Source: Centroberyx gerrardi (Eukaryota; Chordata; Actinopteri; Beryciformes; Berycidae). From it: a stretch of 64,000 nucleotides of DNA. Under the pieces are notes generated by a model. That model saw only the letters and a list, made by a program, of their open reading frames with translations. It had not been told where the DNA came from and ran no database searches. A program made the translations under genes and the position numbers. The DNA is taken from positions 6,779,653-6,843,652 of the forward strand of contig NC_136020.1 in NCBI RefSeq assembly GCF_048128805.1. The letters are read 5' to 3'. Positions 51,701 through 63,000 of this stretch are shown in pieces (within the stretch, counting starts at the first letter, position 1; each line of letters starts with the position of its first letter).

Positions 51701-54700
51701 ACAAACACCTTCTATGGAGAGTTCAGGGCCCTTTGTTCAGCTAACATCTGTTTTCCCAAATGATTCGGTTACTGAGCCTTCCTCGCTCACATCAGAGCTA
51801 GGTCAGGGTTGGACCGCTGCCGCTCCACCTTACTGTGTTTACGTTTTCTGATCTTTTTAGCATGGAGTGCTGCAGTGCACTGCACTATTAGCAATACACA
51901 AAAGTGACAACATTGAACTTGTATGTCAGTTCACTGGATCGAGCATTGACCTTTTTTTGCTTTGCATGGTAGATTGGCGTCATTTGGACTGTGATGACAC
52001 ACTAAAAGTTTTGATGCGTTGCTACTAATGAGGTCATGTTTGTGATGGTATCCTGGGGTTTCTCCATTGACAGTGCATTGGTGGACAAAGTGACAGTGCC
52101 CAGGGTGATGTTAACAGGGATTTGGAGCACATTTTCTGCTTCATAACTGTTAGCATTGGCAATGCTGTATTACAATGAAATAAAGCTCAACTGAATGTTA
52201 ACGCCTAAACAAACTAAACTAAACCTAAACTCTGAGCCCACAAAGTCAGTGTCCAATGAATTGAAAGTGAAGCTGCAGTATATCTTTTGAAGACATTTTC
52301 AGACTAAGGCCCTCGATTTTCTGGTTTCCAGTTTTAGGAGAGAGTTATTCATGTTGGCAAATATTGGCTGAACTCTTGAAGATTATTAATTCCATCCAGA
52401 TGAAAACCTGTGTCTATTCTCCAGAAGAAAGATTCCATTCCTTTCCAAACCAAATGCAGCTTTTACTCTACCTAGGGTCTAACACAACTGCCTCCTTAGT
52501 TGTCATTGTGACTGACGTTGTATTTAATTCTCAGTGCATGTGGAGCCAGACTGGTCACCGCCATCCGGGCAGCGCTGGTGAAGGGACGCAGCAGCGGAGA
52601 TGCGGTATACGCCGCAGCTGAAGAGACGGCAAAGGACCTGAAGGAGAGGATCTGTCTGCTCCACCAGAGCCAGAAACAGATATCTAATGGAACGGGGACG
52701 GGGATAAGTCCTGCCAGGGTAACGTAGGACCTCTGCCTCTCTGCCAATGAGAAAGTTTTTATGTTCATGCTGAAGCTACTTTCTCTTCTTTCACAGACAG
52801 CTACGTACGTGAACTAATAGTGCTCCCTGTTTTTTTTTGTTTTTTTTGGTTGTGGTGGTGTTCCTTCCAGCCAAAAGCGTATGCCATCAATCACGCCACT
52901 GCATACGGAGGTCGGGAGGCTGTGAAGGTGCTGATGGCGTTACTGGATGAAGAAGCCCTGGCTCCTCCCTGTGGGAACAAGGCCGACCTGCTGTCTGAGG
53001 ACCAGCCCGCCCTCAGCGGAGCCGAGGGAACCTGCATCCTCACATTGTTCAGGTCGGCTCAGGTGGTCATATTGCACAAACTAGGGTCCGACCAATCTGG
53101 GTTTCTGAAGGCTGATACTGATAATTTGTGCCAATATTTAGTATAAATTTCAAATCAATTTGACTGTTTTTATCCCCAATGACAAGAATTCAGTGTTTTC
53201 CCCATAATTTTATTCTGAATTCTGCATTTAGACCTGAAACTTCTTAGGAAAATCTTCCCACACCCCACTGGAATCAGCCATCTAGAATACTGTATAAATA
53301 ACAATTTAAGACGTATTCACTAGCTGTGGTCAGGGAGGAACCTCCATCATATCGGAGGTAGATGACATTGACTGTCCGATATCTAATATTTAATACAAAG
53401 CCAATATTGGCCCGGTCTAACCCTAGTACAAACACATGAGGCAACTTTCATATTTTGAATCTCTGATTGTGTGTAATTGCACTTAGGGGAGTACAACTTT
53501 TTTGAAGCGTAATGGGCAGATTCCTCGGTCGGTGTGGCCGTGTGACGTTGTAGTTTTTATAATTTATAAACCTCTTGTCTTAGCCTCTTATTGTGGCTCG
53601 GTCTTCAGATCCCCCGAAGTGTCTGCTGGATGTTCTCCAGAGCCCCTAAGGAACCGCGTCCAGAGCCGGCAAGACCTGCTCAAACCCAAGGTAACGTGGG
53701 CCCCTTCATCCAAGAGCCCAAATCCAAACCATCACTTAACTTCAAATTGAATCAGATGTACAAACATTGAAAATAATGTCTTTACATCCTGTAATTTCTC
53801 CCTGGTATTATATTATTTATTTGCTTAGCTGAAGCTCTCATCTTAACTGACTTCCACCAGTCCCGTTTGCACAGCTGTGTTTTAGCTTTTAGTGTTAGTT
53901 TTAGGGTGTTGTTTGAATCCGTGGTGTAAAACTACTTATCTGTGGGGGATTCAAACCATCAACCAATCCCGATTTAATAAGTTGTGCTATTGTCAGAGCT
54001 CGGGTCCTCGACTCTCAGTGTGCAATGTCACAGTATATCTGATGTCAGTATCTCTTTCTGCCTGCCTGGCTTTGACCTGATGTTCTGTCTTGTCATCTCG
54101 ATGTTTCAGTGGCTCAATGTGATAGATGAATGTCAGTAAGAGAATCAGTCGCATTGTCATTATACAGACTATACTGTGTGTGGGAATTCAGCCGATGATG
54201 CGAGGAGAACAATTTCATTAGACTCACAGCATGCACTGTATGTATCCACAACTGCTGAGTCATCCAAAAAGCACCAACGCGAGCAGCTTTAAATTTAAAG
54301 GTAGGGCTGCCCTTTTAACATGGAAGTAAACTGTGTGAACCCCCTTTCGAAACATGTATGCTAAACACATTTGGTGAAATGGCTCCTTTATTTGATTGCG
54401 CTAGCAGATGTCATTTTAGCTCCCCACAATCTGGCTGCCTTCCTGTTTGAGTGCGCTGTAATGGTCCCTGGGCAGCTCACCGCTTCCTGAACTCGGTGAG
54501 CGGAAGCTTTCTGCATCAATTTCACTTTGAAGATGCCATATCAGTCGCGTAACTCGACTAGCAAGGGAAACTTGAAAGGTTATTGTTTCCTGTTGTCTGC
54601 TGAATGACTTTATCCCAGACTTCTCCAATGGTTTCATCATGCACTGACGTCAACTGGCACACACAGAGATGGACAGATTTAGTTTCTGCATTTGGGATCT

Positions 54701-54917
54701 GTCCAATACTTTTTCCAATGCTAAAGAAGATCCAAACGGCATAGTAAAACTTTTAATGCCAATTTAGTGCTGCTCTGTGATGTTATTCATGATGATGTTT
54801 GTGAATAGTAAATCTTGATTACTATATAATCTTTTTTTTTTTTTTTTTCCCCTTTCCTGAATACTTCTGTCATACTCGCATAGTAATACCACACCTGCTA
54901 CCCATTCTCACTTCCAT

Positions 54918-54952
<35 letters not shown>

Positions 54953-56979
54953 ACATCGAACCGCAGAGCCAGAGAAATTGCTTGCACCTGCTCTTGGAAG
55001 TATTATCTGGAATTCCTCGGTCAGGTGTCTCCAGCGTTGGGTCAGGCAATGTGCGGGGGTTATTTCAGGACAGCCTCCCCCAGAGGAATGAGGGCCGTCT
55101 GACCACATGGTGCCACGTTGGGCTCCCACCTGTTGTAATTGGATTAGATGTTCTCAGTCAGTCATAGTTTGGCTGTGTTCATTCTTCCATCCCCTCCCAT
55201 TGTTTCTGGGGCGTTCCAGATATGTTTTATTAGCATGCAACCAGGGCAGCCTACATTTTTAGCTCCATTATTGAAGCGTGTCTTGGTCTTAGGGTTACTG
55301 TTGTTTTAGGTGCTCTTTTGAGCAGTTCTTTTGAAAAGCCTCTCTCCTAGGCTTTGATCCCTTTGTGCTTTACGGACCCACCCAGCTTTGCACACTGTAT
55401 TTTTTTCCCTTGGATTCCTCTTCCCTACTGCGGCCCACTAGCCTGAAGGGTGAAATCCTTGGATTCTGATAATCCCAAGCAGGCGTAGATCAAACAGTGG
55501 ATGAAAGCGGTGGATCTGTATGCCCCGGGGCTAGGATTGAGGTCCTCCAATATCATTTACTTTGTTATAACGAGGCTGTCCAAAAAGGCTTTTTAATGAG
55601 CTGCTACGCTACTGTCTAATAGACATATAATTGTGATAAGATTGAAGACAACTGTTTCCACATTTAAAGGGGCATTAAGTAATGTGTGACTTTGTTCGGC
55701 CTCTATCGGTGACCAAGCAACTGCAACAACATTGTGTATTGGTATTGATCAACAACCCTATCAACCCCCTGCAGATATATTAGGGTCACTTTGTGCTATG
55801 GGACAGTAAAAATCTTACTTATTGCACCTTTTTAACTAGAGGATATGTTCAGGCAGTTGCACAAAACTATTTCTCCTGTTTATTCCAGGTCAGAGACCGT
55901 GTCATCCGGTCCCAGTTTGCCTGCACATACCAAGATGATGAACTGCCCCTCAACCGTGTGCTGGAGTTCCCAAGCAGCAGCCAGGTCCCTACCTGTGTGC
56001 ACCCAGCCCCCAAACACAAAACCAGCCCGGCAGTATGCGAGGACCCGGAGCCAGAATGCACCTCTGCCACAGGTACGTATTCTACTTGTGTTACATCCAT
56101 CTTTATTTTCACCCGAAGACTGCGTGTACTCTGCTGCGTGCTGAGAGCAGCTCAAAATTTCATCACAAGCGATGCAGCACACTCTCTCCCTGCCCCCCCT
56201 TTCTTCTGGGATACGCTTCTATTCCCTCTGACGCCACACAACTGGACGGAGGCCCAGTCCCACCTTTTCAGCCCCAGCCTTGAACCCTCCCCAGTCCCAG
56301 CTTTGGGACTGGTACTTACCATCAACCATTAAATGATTCCCCATTCTATAAAACCTGCTCACCCCCACATCTGTAGTAAAAACCAAAAAGCACACATACA
56401 CACACACACTTTTTTTTGCCCATTTCCCCTTCTGTCTTTCTTTCTGTGGGAATTCAGGCTCTGCTCCATCAGGTTACATGACAAATGTTCAATTCCAGCT
56501 CGGTAGAATAAACACACAGGCTGCTTAAACTGGGGGCTAACGTCAGCAATTTCATCACAGCCTTTTCCTCTGCTTCCTCCGCACTTGCCATACTGCATTT
56601 TTTTTTTTTTTACCAGATTGTTAAGCTTGCTTTTACTTTTGTTCTGGTCTTTCCAGCAAAGCCTGCCACTGAATCTCCAAGTGCGGAGCAGAGAGGTGTT
56701 CACCGGGGGGCTGCGCTCGGGCCAAGATGTGGAAATGCCCAGAGCAGCGGAGCGGGTCCGGGCAATAGGAAGAAGACTGGCGTTCACACACAGGACAAGG
56801 GCAGCAAGAGGAAGCAGGTGGATGCCGACCAACATGGCGAATCGGAGAACCAGCCTCCAAAGAAGAAACCGCCCACTAGTATCGCAGGCAAAATGCCCGG
56901 TAAGAACGTCAGCAAGGCCCCGAGTAAGAAGAAGCTGATAGCTGGACAGGGGAAGCTAACCAGCTTCTTCAGAGTCTAA
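48792..56979 (+). CDS. parpbp: PARP1-binding protein / PCNA-interacting recombination inhibitor (PARI)
   Basis: Nuclear protein related to UvrD-type helicases but thought to lack helicase activity; it binds PCNA and RAD51 and restrains unwanted homologous recombination at forks. Coding exons: 48792-48941, 49253-49486, 49608-49712, 50413-50583, 50737-50891, 52535-52718, 52871-53052, 53609-53690, 55889-56072, 56657-56979. All GT-AG and in phase; 589 aa (human about 579). Recognisable blocks: S-E-R-T-T (25-29), [10 protein letters not shown] (about 176-185), G-G-K-G-Y-A-P (about 230-236), [11 protein letters not shown] (about 338-348) and R-S-Q-F-A-C-T-Y. The last exon is lysine-rich and ends in a PCNA-binding PIP box, Q-G-K-L-T-S-F-F (580-587), two residues before the stop. 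The coding start is in the second exon; the first is non-coding, near 48110-48175. Head to head with nup37, tail to tail with pmch. Confidence 0.95.
50892..52534. other. parpbp intron between coding exons 5 and 6
   Basis: 1.6 kb of intron with no recognised gene or clear repeat. Its sequence is of fairly high complexity, but all frames are interrupted and none resembles a known protein. Confidence 0.5.
53082..53425. mobile_element. hAT-type non-autonomous element in parpbp intron
   Basis: Ends are TAGGGTCCGACC and GGTCTAACCCTA (11 of 12 inverted). Inside, CGATATCTAATATT and CCAATATTGGCC motifs match a common fish repeat type. The flanks GCACAAAC (53074-53081) and GTACAAAC (53426-53433) form an 8-bp target duplication with one mismatch. 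It starts 30 bases after the donor of coding exon 7. Confidence 0.85.
53691..55888. other. parpbp intron between coding exons 8 and 9
   Basis: 2.2 kb without recognised genes. It contains a poly-T run near 54832-54848 and a TG microsatellite at 54922-54951; the rest is unassigned. Confidence 0.5.
54922..54951. repeat. (TG)n microsatellite in parpbp intron
   Basis: Uninterrupted TG repeat of 30 bases. Confidence 0.9.
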
Positions 56980-57102
56980 TTCTCTGTTGCACATGATTTT
57001 ATATTGGTTGTTTGATTCATTATGGGCTTATTTCTCTATGGACTTCTTTTTCATTCATCGTCTTCGATAGTACAAGAATGTTTGTCACTGATGACCAACA
57101 CA

Positions 57103-57126
57103 GTTGTTGTTGTTGTTGTTGTTGTT
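57103..57126. repeat. (GTT)n repeat in parpbp 3' UTR
   Basis: Eight GTT units within the predicted 3' UTR of parpbp. Confidence 0.9.
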
Positions 57127-57432
57127 TTCTCTAGTCACTGACAAAAGCAGTGTGCATGTGTGAACGCTCCAATGACGTTGGCCATTGTTACCCATTAGGC
57201 AATGTGGAAAATGTGAGTGCCTGAAACTCAAGTAAATCAGTTTGGTAGCAGATCAGTGGAGCCTGGATTCGGTCAGGACAGTTTATCTTGCTCCAAGACA
57301 TGCTGCCAATAAATCCTACTTTCTGCTTTGAATGCATTTCATCACTGTCATACTTGTATAGTTTATCGCCTCAACCTGTAAAATTCCACAATCAAAATCC
57401 ACTCTGTAAATATGTTGCAGACTTTTAATTTT

Positions 57433-57438
57433 AATAAA
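57433..57438 (+). terminator. parpbp polyadenylation signal
   Basis: AATAAA 454 bases after the parpbp stop, followed by a T-rich then TGTG-containing stretch. It lies two bases from the opposite-strand signal used by pmch. Confidence 0.8.
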
Positions 57439-57440
57439 CT

Positions 57441-57446
57441 TTTATT
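57441..57446 (-). terminator. pmch polyadenylation signal
   Basis: AATAAA on the minus strand (TTTATT on plus), about 120 bases after the pmch stop. With the parpbp signal at 57433-57438 it makes the two convergent transcripts overlap at their 3' ends. Confidence 0.75.
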
Positions 57447-57564
57447 TTGTGTTTTACACAATTGTGCGCTCTCATTTTCTACAAGGAAACACATTTCAGT
57501 TTAACACATAAGGAAGAAATTTTACAGCAGATGAGGGGAGGACAGCAGGACAGGGGCAACACAT

Positions 57565-59119
57565 TTATGACTGCCAGCAGGGTCGGTACACTCTTCCTAT
57601 CATACATCGGAGCACTATGTAGAGGGAGAGAAGAAACAACATAAACAACACTGAAGTAAATGAGCTGCGTTGGTCCAAATATGAATAGAAAGTCATTCAG
57701 AAAAAGTGATGATGTATGATTATACACTTTATTGATCACACTAATAGTGCAGGCATGTGATACTTACTGTCGAGGTCGGAGTCTCTGCGCTCTATTTTCA
57801 AACTGTATTCAGCAGGAGTGTGGCCCGAGCTTCGGTCTGTGAGCAGAGGGAGACCTCGGGTGAAGGCCGGGTTCAGCCCGCGAACGCTGTGTCCTTTCAG
57901 CCCCATGTCCTGTGGCACATTATATATCAGTGGGGAAGGTAGACTAAAGAGGCCCGTGTCAGCCAACCTGGACACAATATGACCGCACACAACGCCGCAC
58001 CGCAGCATCTGAACTGAAATTTGCAACAGCTTTGAAAGATTATCTCCTCACGTGCAGCACAGAACATATGGATCTCCGTCTCCAACTGCTGATCCAGCAG
58101 CGAGCTACATGAAACCCTACATGGAAGAAATGTGTCAAACTTTGGCAACGTTTCCAATGCCTCACCTAACCGATTTTTACTATATCACAGTGGCCCCTTT
58201 CCTTCCAAGGCCCCTGTTTCCCCCCAAATGGCTGTTTCCCTCAACATGGCTGCCTGTTCCATTACTGCAGAGATAACCGCCGTGTTCATGACACACAGGA
58301 GACACAGCTGCCAGATAAAGCCTTTACACATCTCAGCCAAATGTTTGAGGGAGCAGAGATACATCATCATTCTTCCCACTTTGGGAATCCAGTAAATCTT
58401 TTTATGCCTGTGATCATTTGACCTTTTCATTCTAATAGTATTCCTGGTTTTCCAACCCCGCAGTAAAACAGTTTCATAGAGGCATGTGATAGAATTGAGA
58501 TGTACTCCCAGTAGATACTAGGGATGGCGGCCAATTCAAAGCGGTCATGTTTTTCAACTGTAATATTTCAAGATAAAGATAATGTGCTCTGTGTTTTCAA
58601 ATCTGGTTAGCTGAACATGTTGAAAGAAAAAGCTGGGAATAATTACAATGCATGAGTCTGCTTGGTAGAATGATACCAGTTCCCCAAATTAAATGACTGA
58701 ATGAATTCAAATGCAGGGTTGCCAGATAATTTTAGTTGTGCATTAACTGATGATAGTCCCAAATATCTAGTAAAATTGGATTGGATTTGTTAAGATCTAA
58801 TCATTTTAAATCTAGGCAATCCTTTTTAAGAGAGGAATGGCAACAAAGGCACAGATGATAGTGATAGGCCACTTACGGAGAGGATGATGATTTTGGGGTT
58901 CCCGTCTTCATCCCTGACTTCGTTGTCCACGATGAGGCTTCGTCTGTACAAAGCGGGACCTGCAGCAGGCTCGGTCATGGCCTCGTCGCCCACGAACAAG
59001 CCCAGGCTCTTTTGCTCTGTCCTGCCATCCTCTAGTTTGCTCGCCGGTACGGCAACCGAGTGGCCGCTCAACTCGGAGAACAGCACTAGAGTAAATACGA
59101 CCGAATACACCGAGAGCAT
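57565..59119 (-). CDS. pmch: Pro-melanin-concentrating hormone, 3 exons
   Basis: Secreted neuropeptide precursor; MCH controls skin paling in fish and feeding and arousal in the hypothalamus. Exons in transcript order: 59119-58877, 57909-57768, 57614-57565, joined with phases 0 and 1 at GT-AG borders; 144 aa. The N-terminus (about 1-22) is a hydrophobic signal peptide. The C-terminus holds the MCH ring C-M-I-G-R-V-Y-R-P-C followed by W-Q-S, with the disulfide expected between Cys132 and Cys141. The dibasic Arg122-Arg123 is the likely processing site, giving a 21-residue mature peptide. The second intron splits the Met codon just before the ring (M129), so nearly the entire hormone core lies in the last 50-base exon. 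The final S replaces the V of mammalian and salmon MCH. The three-exon structure fits the mammalian-type fish gene rather than the intronless one. Confidence 0.93.
57728..57733 (-). terminator. Possible intronic polyadenylation signal in pmch
   Basis: AATAAA on the minus strand inside the 153-base second intron, 35 bases after the exon 2 donor and two bases after an in-frame TGA. A GT/AT-rich stretch follows. It could end a short transcript that lacks the MCH exon; use is not proven. Confidence 0.4.
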
Positions 59120-59224
59120 GGTATCTGCACTATTCAGGCCTGCAGTCTTGACACAGAAAGCAATGGTGGACTGACTGATCTTGCCTCACCTGTGATGACT
59201 GATTTCGCTGTGCTCCCAGCCTTC

Positions 59225-59231
59225 TTTTATA
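59225..59231 (-). promoter_or_regulatory. pmch TATA box
   Basis: TATAAAA on the minus strand, 106 bases upstream of the pmch start codon. This predicts transcription start near 59195-59200 and a leader of about 80 bases without an intron. Confidence 0.7.
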
Positions 59232-60158
59232 CCGGTGAATTTGAGGGAAAGGGCATCTTCTTGCACCTTAAAGTAGTTAAATTTAATGAGGTAGGTACAT
59301 TAAAAAAGTCTCCTGCAGGGATTCATCCATCTGACTGGCAAAAGATCACAGGTAAGTTTTACAGGTCAGAGCAAATTTGTCAATCAACTATCCCCTTTGT
59401 GAGTGTTGGTAAGCAAGATGGTGAATGGCTCTGTTACTCCTGTTTAGAGGTCTGATATTCAAATGGGTAAGATGGGGGCAACATGGTGGGCTGCAACACA
59501 GAGCGGAGGCCTCCAGGGCCCGCAGTGGGTCACAGGGCAGGAATTAACCGCCTGGCTCTTCTCTCCAAATCCACATGCTGAAATGAAATGCAGCGGGAGG
59601 CAGGAGCAGAGGCCGACTGAGCCGCATGAAAGAAGTCCATTGAATGCCCACAGTGAGTTATTATCTCTGAAGGGCAAAAGACATCCTATGATGGACCGTG
59701 CACAAAGGTCATTTCCACGTCATAAGACCTCCACGCACTCAAGAGATGATAATGATGCTGCTGATGAATCACTTTAAAGGAGGATTTGATGTCACAACTC
59801 CCTGCCTGAGTACGGATCATCAGCTGATGAAAAAAGGTGGAGGAGCTTCACAAATGAAAACCGAGGGCCTTGTTGACATAGCTTCTCCCAGGCTCCTTCT
59901 CGGCTCAAATGAAAACACAAGAAGGCTTACCTTATTAACATCACAGAAGCCATAGAGGCAGAGATGGAGAAATGGGACATGAATAATAGTTATTGAACCC
60001 AGCTGAAGTGATTTTACTTGGAGCGGTCAGCCTTTATTTTGTAAGTATTTTTGTTGGAGGGCGAGGGCTTCTACTGAAGGACTGAACTTGTCCGCAGGGG
60101 CATGGCCGTTCCAGCAGAAGCACAACTGAACTCGTGAGCTTCGTGCTCTGTTGTTCTA

Positions 60159-60160
<2 letters not shown>

Positions 60161-60203
<43 letters not shown>
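60161..60203. repeat. (CT)n microsatellite
   Basis: Uninterrupted CT repeat of about 43 bases followed by a CT-rich stretch. Confidence 0.95.
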
Positions 60204-60206
<3 letters not shown>

Positions 60207-61169
60207 CTCCCTTCCTCTCTCTTCCTGATAATCTCAAATTTCCTCCTTTATCTCTCTGTGATATTCAATCCACAGGAAACGATTTCAGAGTCTTTACATT
60301 ATTCTTGACTTGATGTATTGATCAGGACAATTCAGGTCTACTGTATGTAAATCAAACCCATCATTCATTCCCCGATCCCGAGCTTCTCTGCTCTATAAGC
60401 TTCCCTTACCCAATGAACTCTGAGCCGAGGTGAAGGTCTTTATCTGGTAATTCTGTGATTTCTTTCCCCCTGGTCTGAATTTCTAAGAAAACATTACCAT
60501 AATTCTGTAACAAAGAACATTAGCATAAAAGCCAAGAGTTAAATAATCTTATAAAGACCAGATGTGATTTGATGGGCATCCATGAACATTATTTATCAAA
60601 TCTCCTTTTGACCGCATTCACACAATATCTTTATATGTTTCCTCAATGGAGTGTCTACAGCACAGCAAATGTCACATCATCAGCTGATGCCAATAAGATT
60701 TGTTCAACGACTGATTCAGTTGCCATTGATTTGCAGTTGTCTCCTATATAGGGAGTCAAAATTCTGTCAATTCATTTATATTTTGAATTCCTCTCCCATA
60801 ACAGAGCGGGCTGTGGAATGGTTTTTTCATCAACTCTATCAACCGGTTGCATCACCTGTCAGTCGCCAATGTTGTAATTCAATCACGCCGCCTACAGCTT
60901 TCTGTCAGAGTAAAAAAAGCCCTCAGAAGTCCGGGCCATATGACATCAGTAGCAGCATCGTTTTATAATCCTCCAAGGGCCAACACATTATTTCCTTGTC
61001 CTGTGTTAACACACTGCCTTTCATCACTGACGCTTGCTCGGCTCCTAGGCTAAAAAAAAGAAAAAAAAAAAAAAAAGAGAAACAAAACAAACACCAACTG
61101 TGTCACAGCAGAGAGGAAGTTCCAGTTCCAGGGAAATGTGATGCACTGATGCTCCATGCGTGATGCTCC

Positions 61170-61171
<2 letters not shown>

Positions 61172-61204
<33 letters not shown>
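61172..61204. repeat. (TG)n microsatellite
   Basis: TG repeat of about 33 bases. Confidence 0.9.
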
Positions 61205-61207
<3 letters not shown>

Positions 61208-61287
61208 GGTAAGTTGGGGTGCAGGCAGGGACTTGAGTTGGGCAGGAGCCTGGTGTGCTGCATTCAGCAGAGGTGCGGGTGTAGTAA

Positions 61288-61303
61288 GGGGGGGGGGGGG
61301 GGG
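61288..61303 (+). repeat. G16 homopolymer
   Basis: Sixteen G in a row, a probable sequencing-length uncertainty and G-quadruplex candidate. Confidence 0.85.
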
Positions 61304-61819
61304 ACCGCAGTTGGGCAGGTCTTTTTGTTGCCCAGAGAACAGACCATGGTTTCCTGGAACAATGCAGCTGATGAGAGGCTCTCCAAGGAAAATAAGGCTC
61401 TGACATCATGGGTTCTTAAAGCGCACAGCTGAGCCAACACGCTCTCCTGCTATAATCAAGGCTCAGTGAATTTCCACTGTCGACTGAAATTGAGGAAGAG
61501 GGAGAATCTCCTCCAATGGGTTTAGACACTTTTTTTTTTTTTACATGCTTTAATCTCGCTGTTAATATTCTCATTGTAGTGCATTTTCCTTTTCACAGCT
61601 GGTGTTGGCTCACAATACACTGATAAAATGACTGGTGTGACACTAGTCTACTTGTAAATTTCTTCAGATCAAATCATCATTAGCAAACACTGGATATTGC
61701 CTGATTTCCTTCCATTTCCCTGGCTCCCCTCAGGATATGAGAATATTCCAGTTTAGAGACAGTAATGTTGGTCAATAATGCTGAGTTGACAATATAGGAA
61801 TACAGTTCATTCTCCAGGT

Positions 61820-62163
61820 CAGTGATTCTCAACCTTTTTCATGTCAAGGACCGCTAATTTAGTCCACATTAGAGCCACGGACCCCCATTTGATGAGATGT
61901 TGTCTCTCGGACCCAAATCTGAGAATATTTTTATTGTTAGATATGATTTTGTCCCGAATTCCATGACTATCTGTATTGTAAGTAGAGAGATAACAGTGAA
62001 GCTATGATCAAAACAGTCATTCTTCTACATTCTCTAATTGTGTAAACTTCTTGTAAATGAAAAATAATGTTGAAGTTTAACAATTCGTCAATTTGCATGG
62101 GGACCCCCTGGAATCCCCTCAAGGACCCCTGGTGGGCCCCGGGCCCTACGTTGAGAACCACTG
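61820..62163. mobile_element. hAT-like non-autonomous element, best copy of its family
   Basis: Ends are CAGTGATTCTCAAC and GTTGAGAACCACTG (one mismatch when inverted). Inside are a TTTTTCATGTCAAGGACC start, a GATATGATTTTGTCC centre and a GGGGACCCCC right part. Flanking 8-mers match at 5 of 8, an eroded duplication. Related but worse copies lie at 11208-11480, 16106-16385 and 26415-26540. No coding sequence. Confidence 0.75.
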
Positions 62164-62779
62164 CTCTAGTATAAAGCAGGAAACTGAAATTCGGGGTGTC
62201 CTTTTGAAAAAAAAAACAAAAAAAAAAAAAAAAAAACCAAATGGATGAAAACTGATGAAGCCCCCCCAACCACTTCTCCTCCAACATAACCAAAAGAATA
62301 AGTAGTAAAATTGGTGAGTGTAGTAAAATAGACCACAAGGTCATTCAAAAGACAATTGTGCGCTTAGGTTGAGGAGTTGAAGAGTGTGGAGAGATTGTAT
62401 TTCAGGGCTCGCTCCAAAATCTGTGTCCTGAGATGCACTGAATCCTGAGTGCATGGAGATCAATGGGGAAAGATTGTATGCTTTCCAGAACCTTCCTGGT
62501 CCTTGAGGTTATTCAAACATCTTCATGTTGCACTTCTTTATTCACCGTATCACCATGTAATCCCAAATTAGGTAGCACAGCTCGGAAGATAAAGAGAGTG
62601 TTTTTAATGTATCCTGAGCTTTGCATTTTAGAATAATTGCAACTGGATGATACATCCGTATTCGCATTGATAATTGGCTTATTTTTTATGGCTTGGTTAC
62701 CCACCGCTGCCCGAGCTCCTCTGCACACAATTTCGCTCTGATTTATTTGAACTCCAAATCTTGCAAGCTTGCACACTGC

Positions 62780-63000
62780 AATTGGACCATTAGGGCGAGA
62801 TAATTGATCCTGTATTAGTCATCGAGAGGGATGAAATAACATCCAGGATGGCAACCACCCTGCTCCTCATTTCAATCTCCAACGTCCGCTGAACACCGGC
62901 CAGTGGGCCAATTTATCAGCGCAAAGGGCTCGATTGTTGTCCTACACACCCATTAAAAAGTGCTGACAGTGAGTGAGAGCTCCGCGCTGTCACTGAGCAT
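62780..63000. other. Possible conserved non-coding block
   Basis: High-complexity, repeat-free stretch with motifs such as CGATTGTTGTCC and CCCATTAAAAAGTGCTGAC. Possible long-range enhancer of pmch or igf1 by position; composition is the only evidence. Confidence 0.22.

Noticed and set aside
55793-56332. 179-codon frame overlapping parpbp coding exon 9
   Set aside because: Only 55889-56072 is coding; the rest is intron on both sides read in the same frame.
56893-56905. Strong donor-like CCCG|GTAAGA inside the last parpbp exon
   Set aside because: The reading frame runs through it to the PIP box and stop, and no fitting acceptor exon follows before the poly-A signal.
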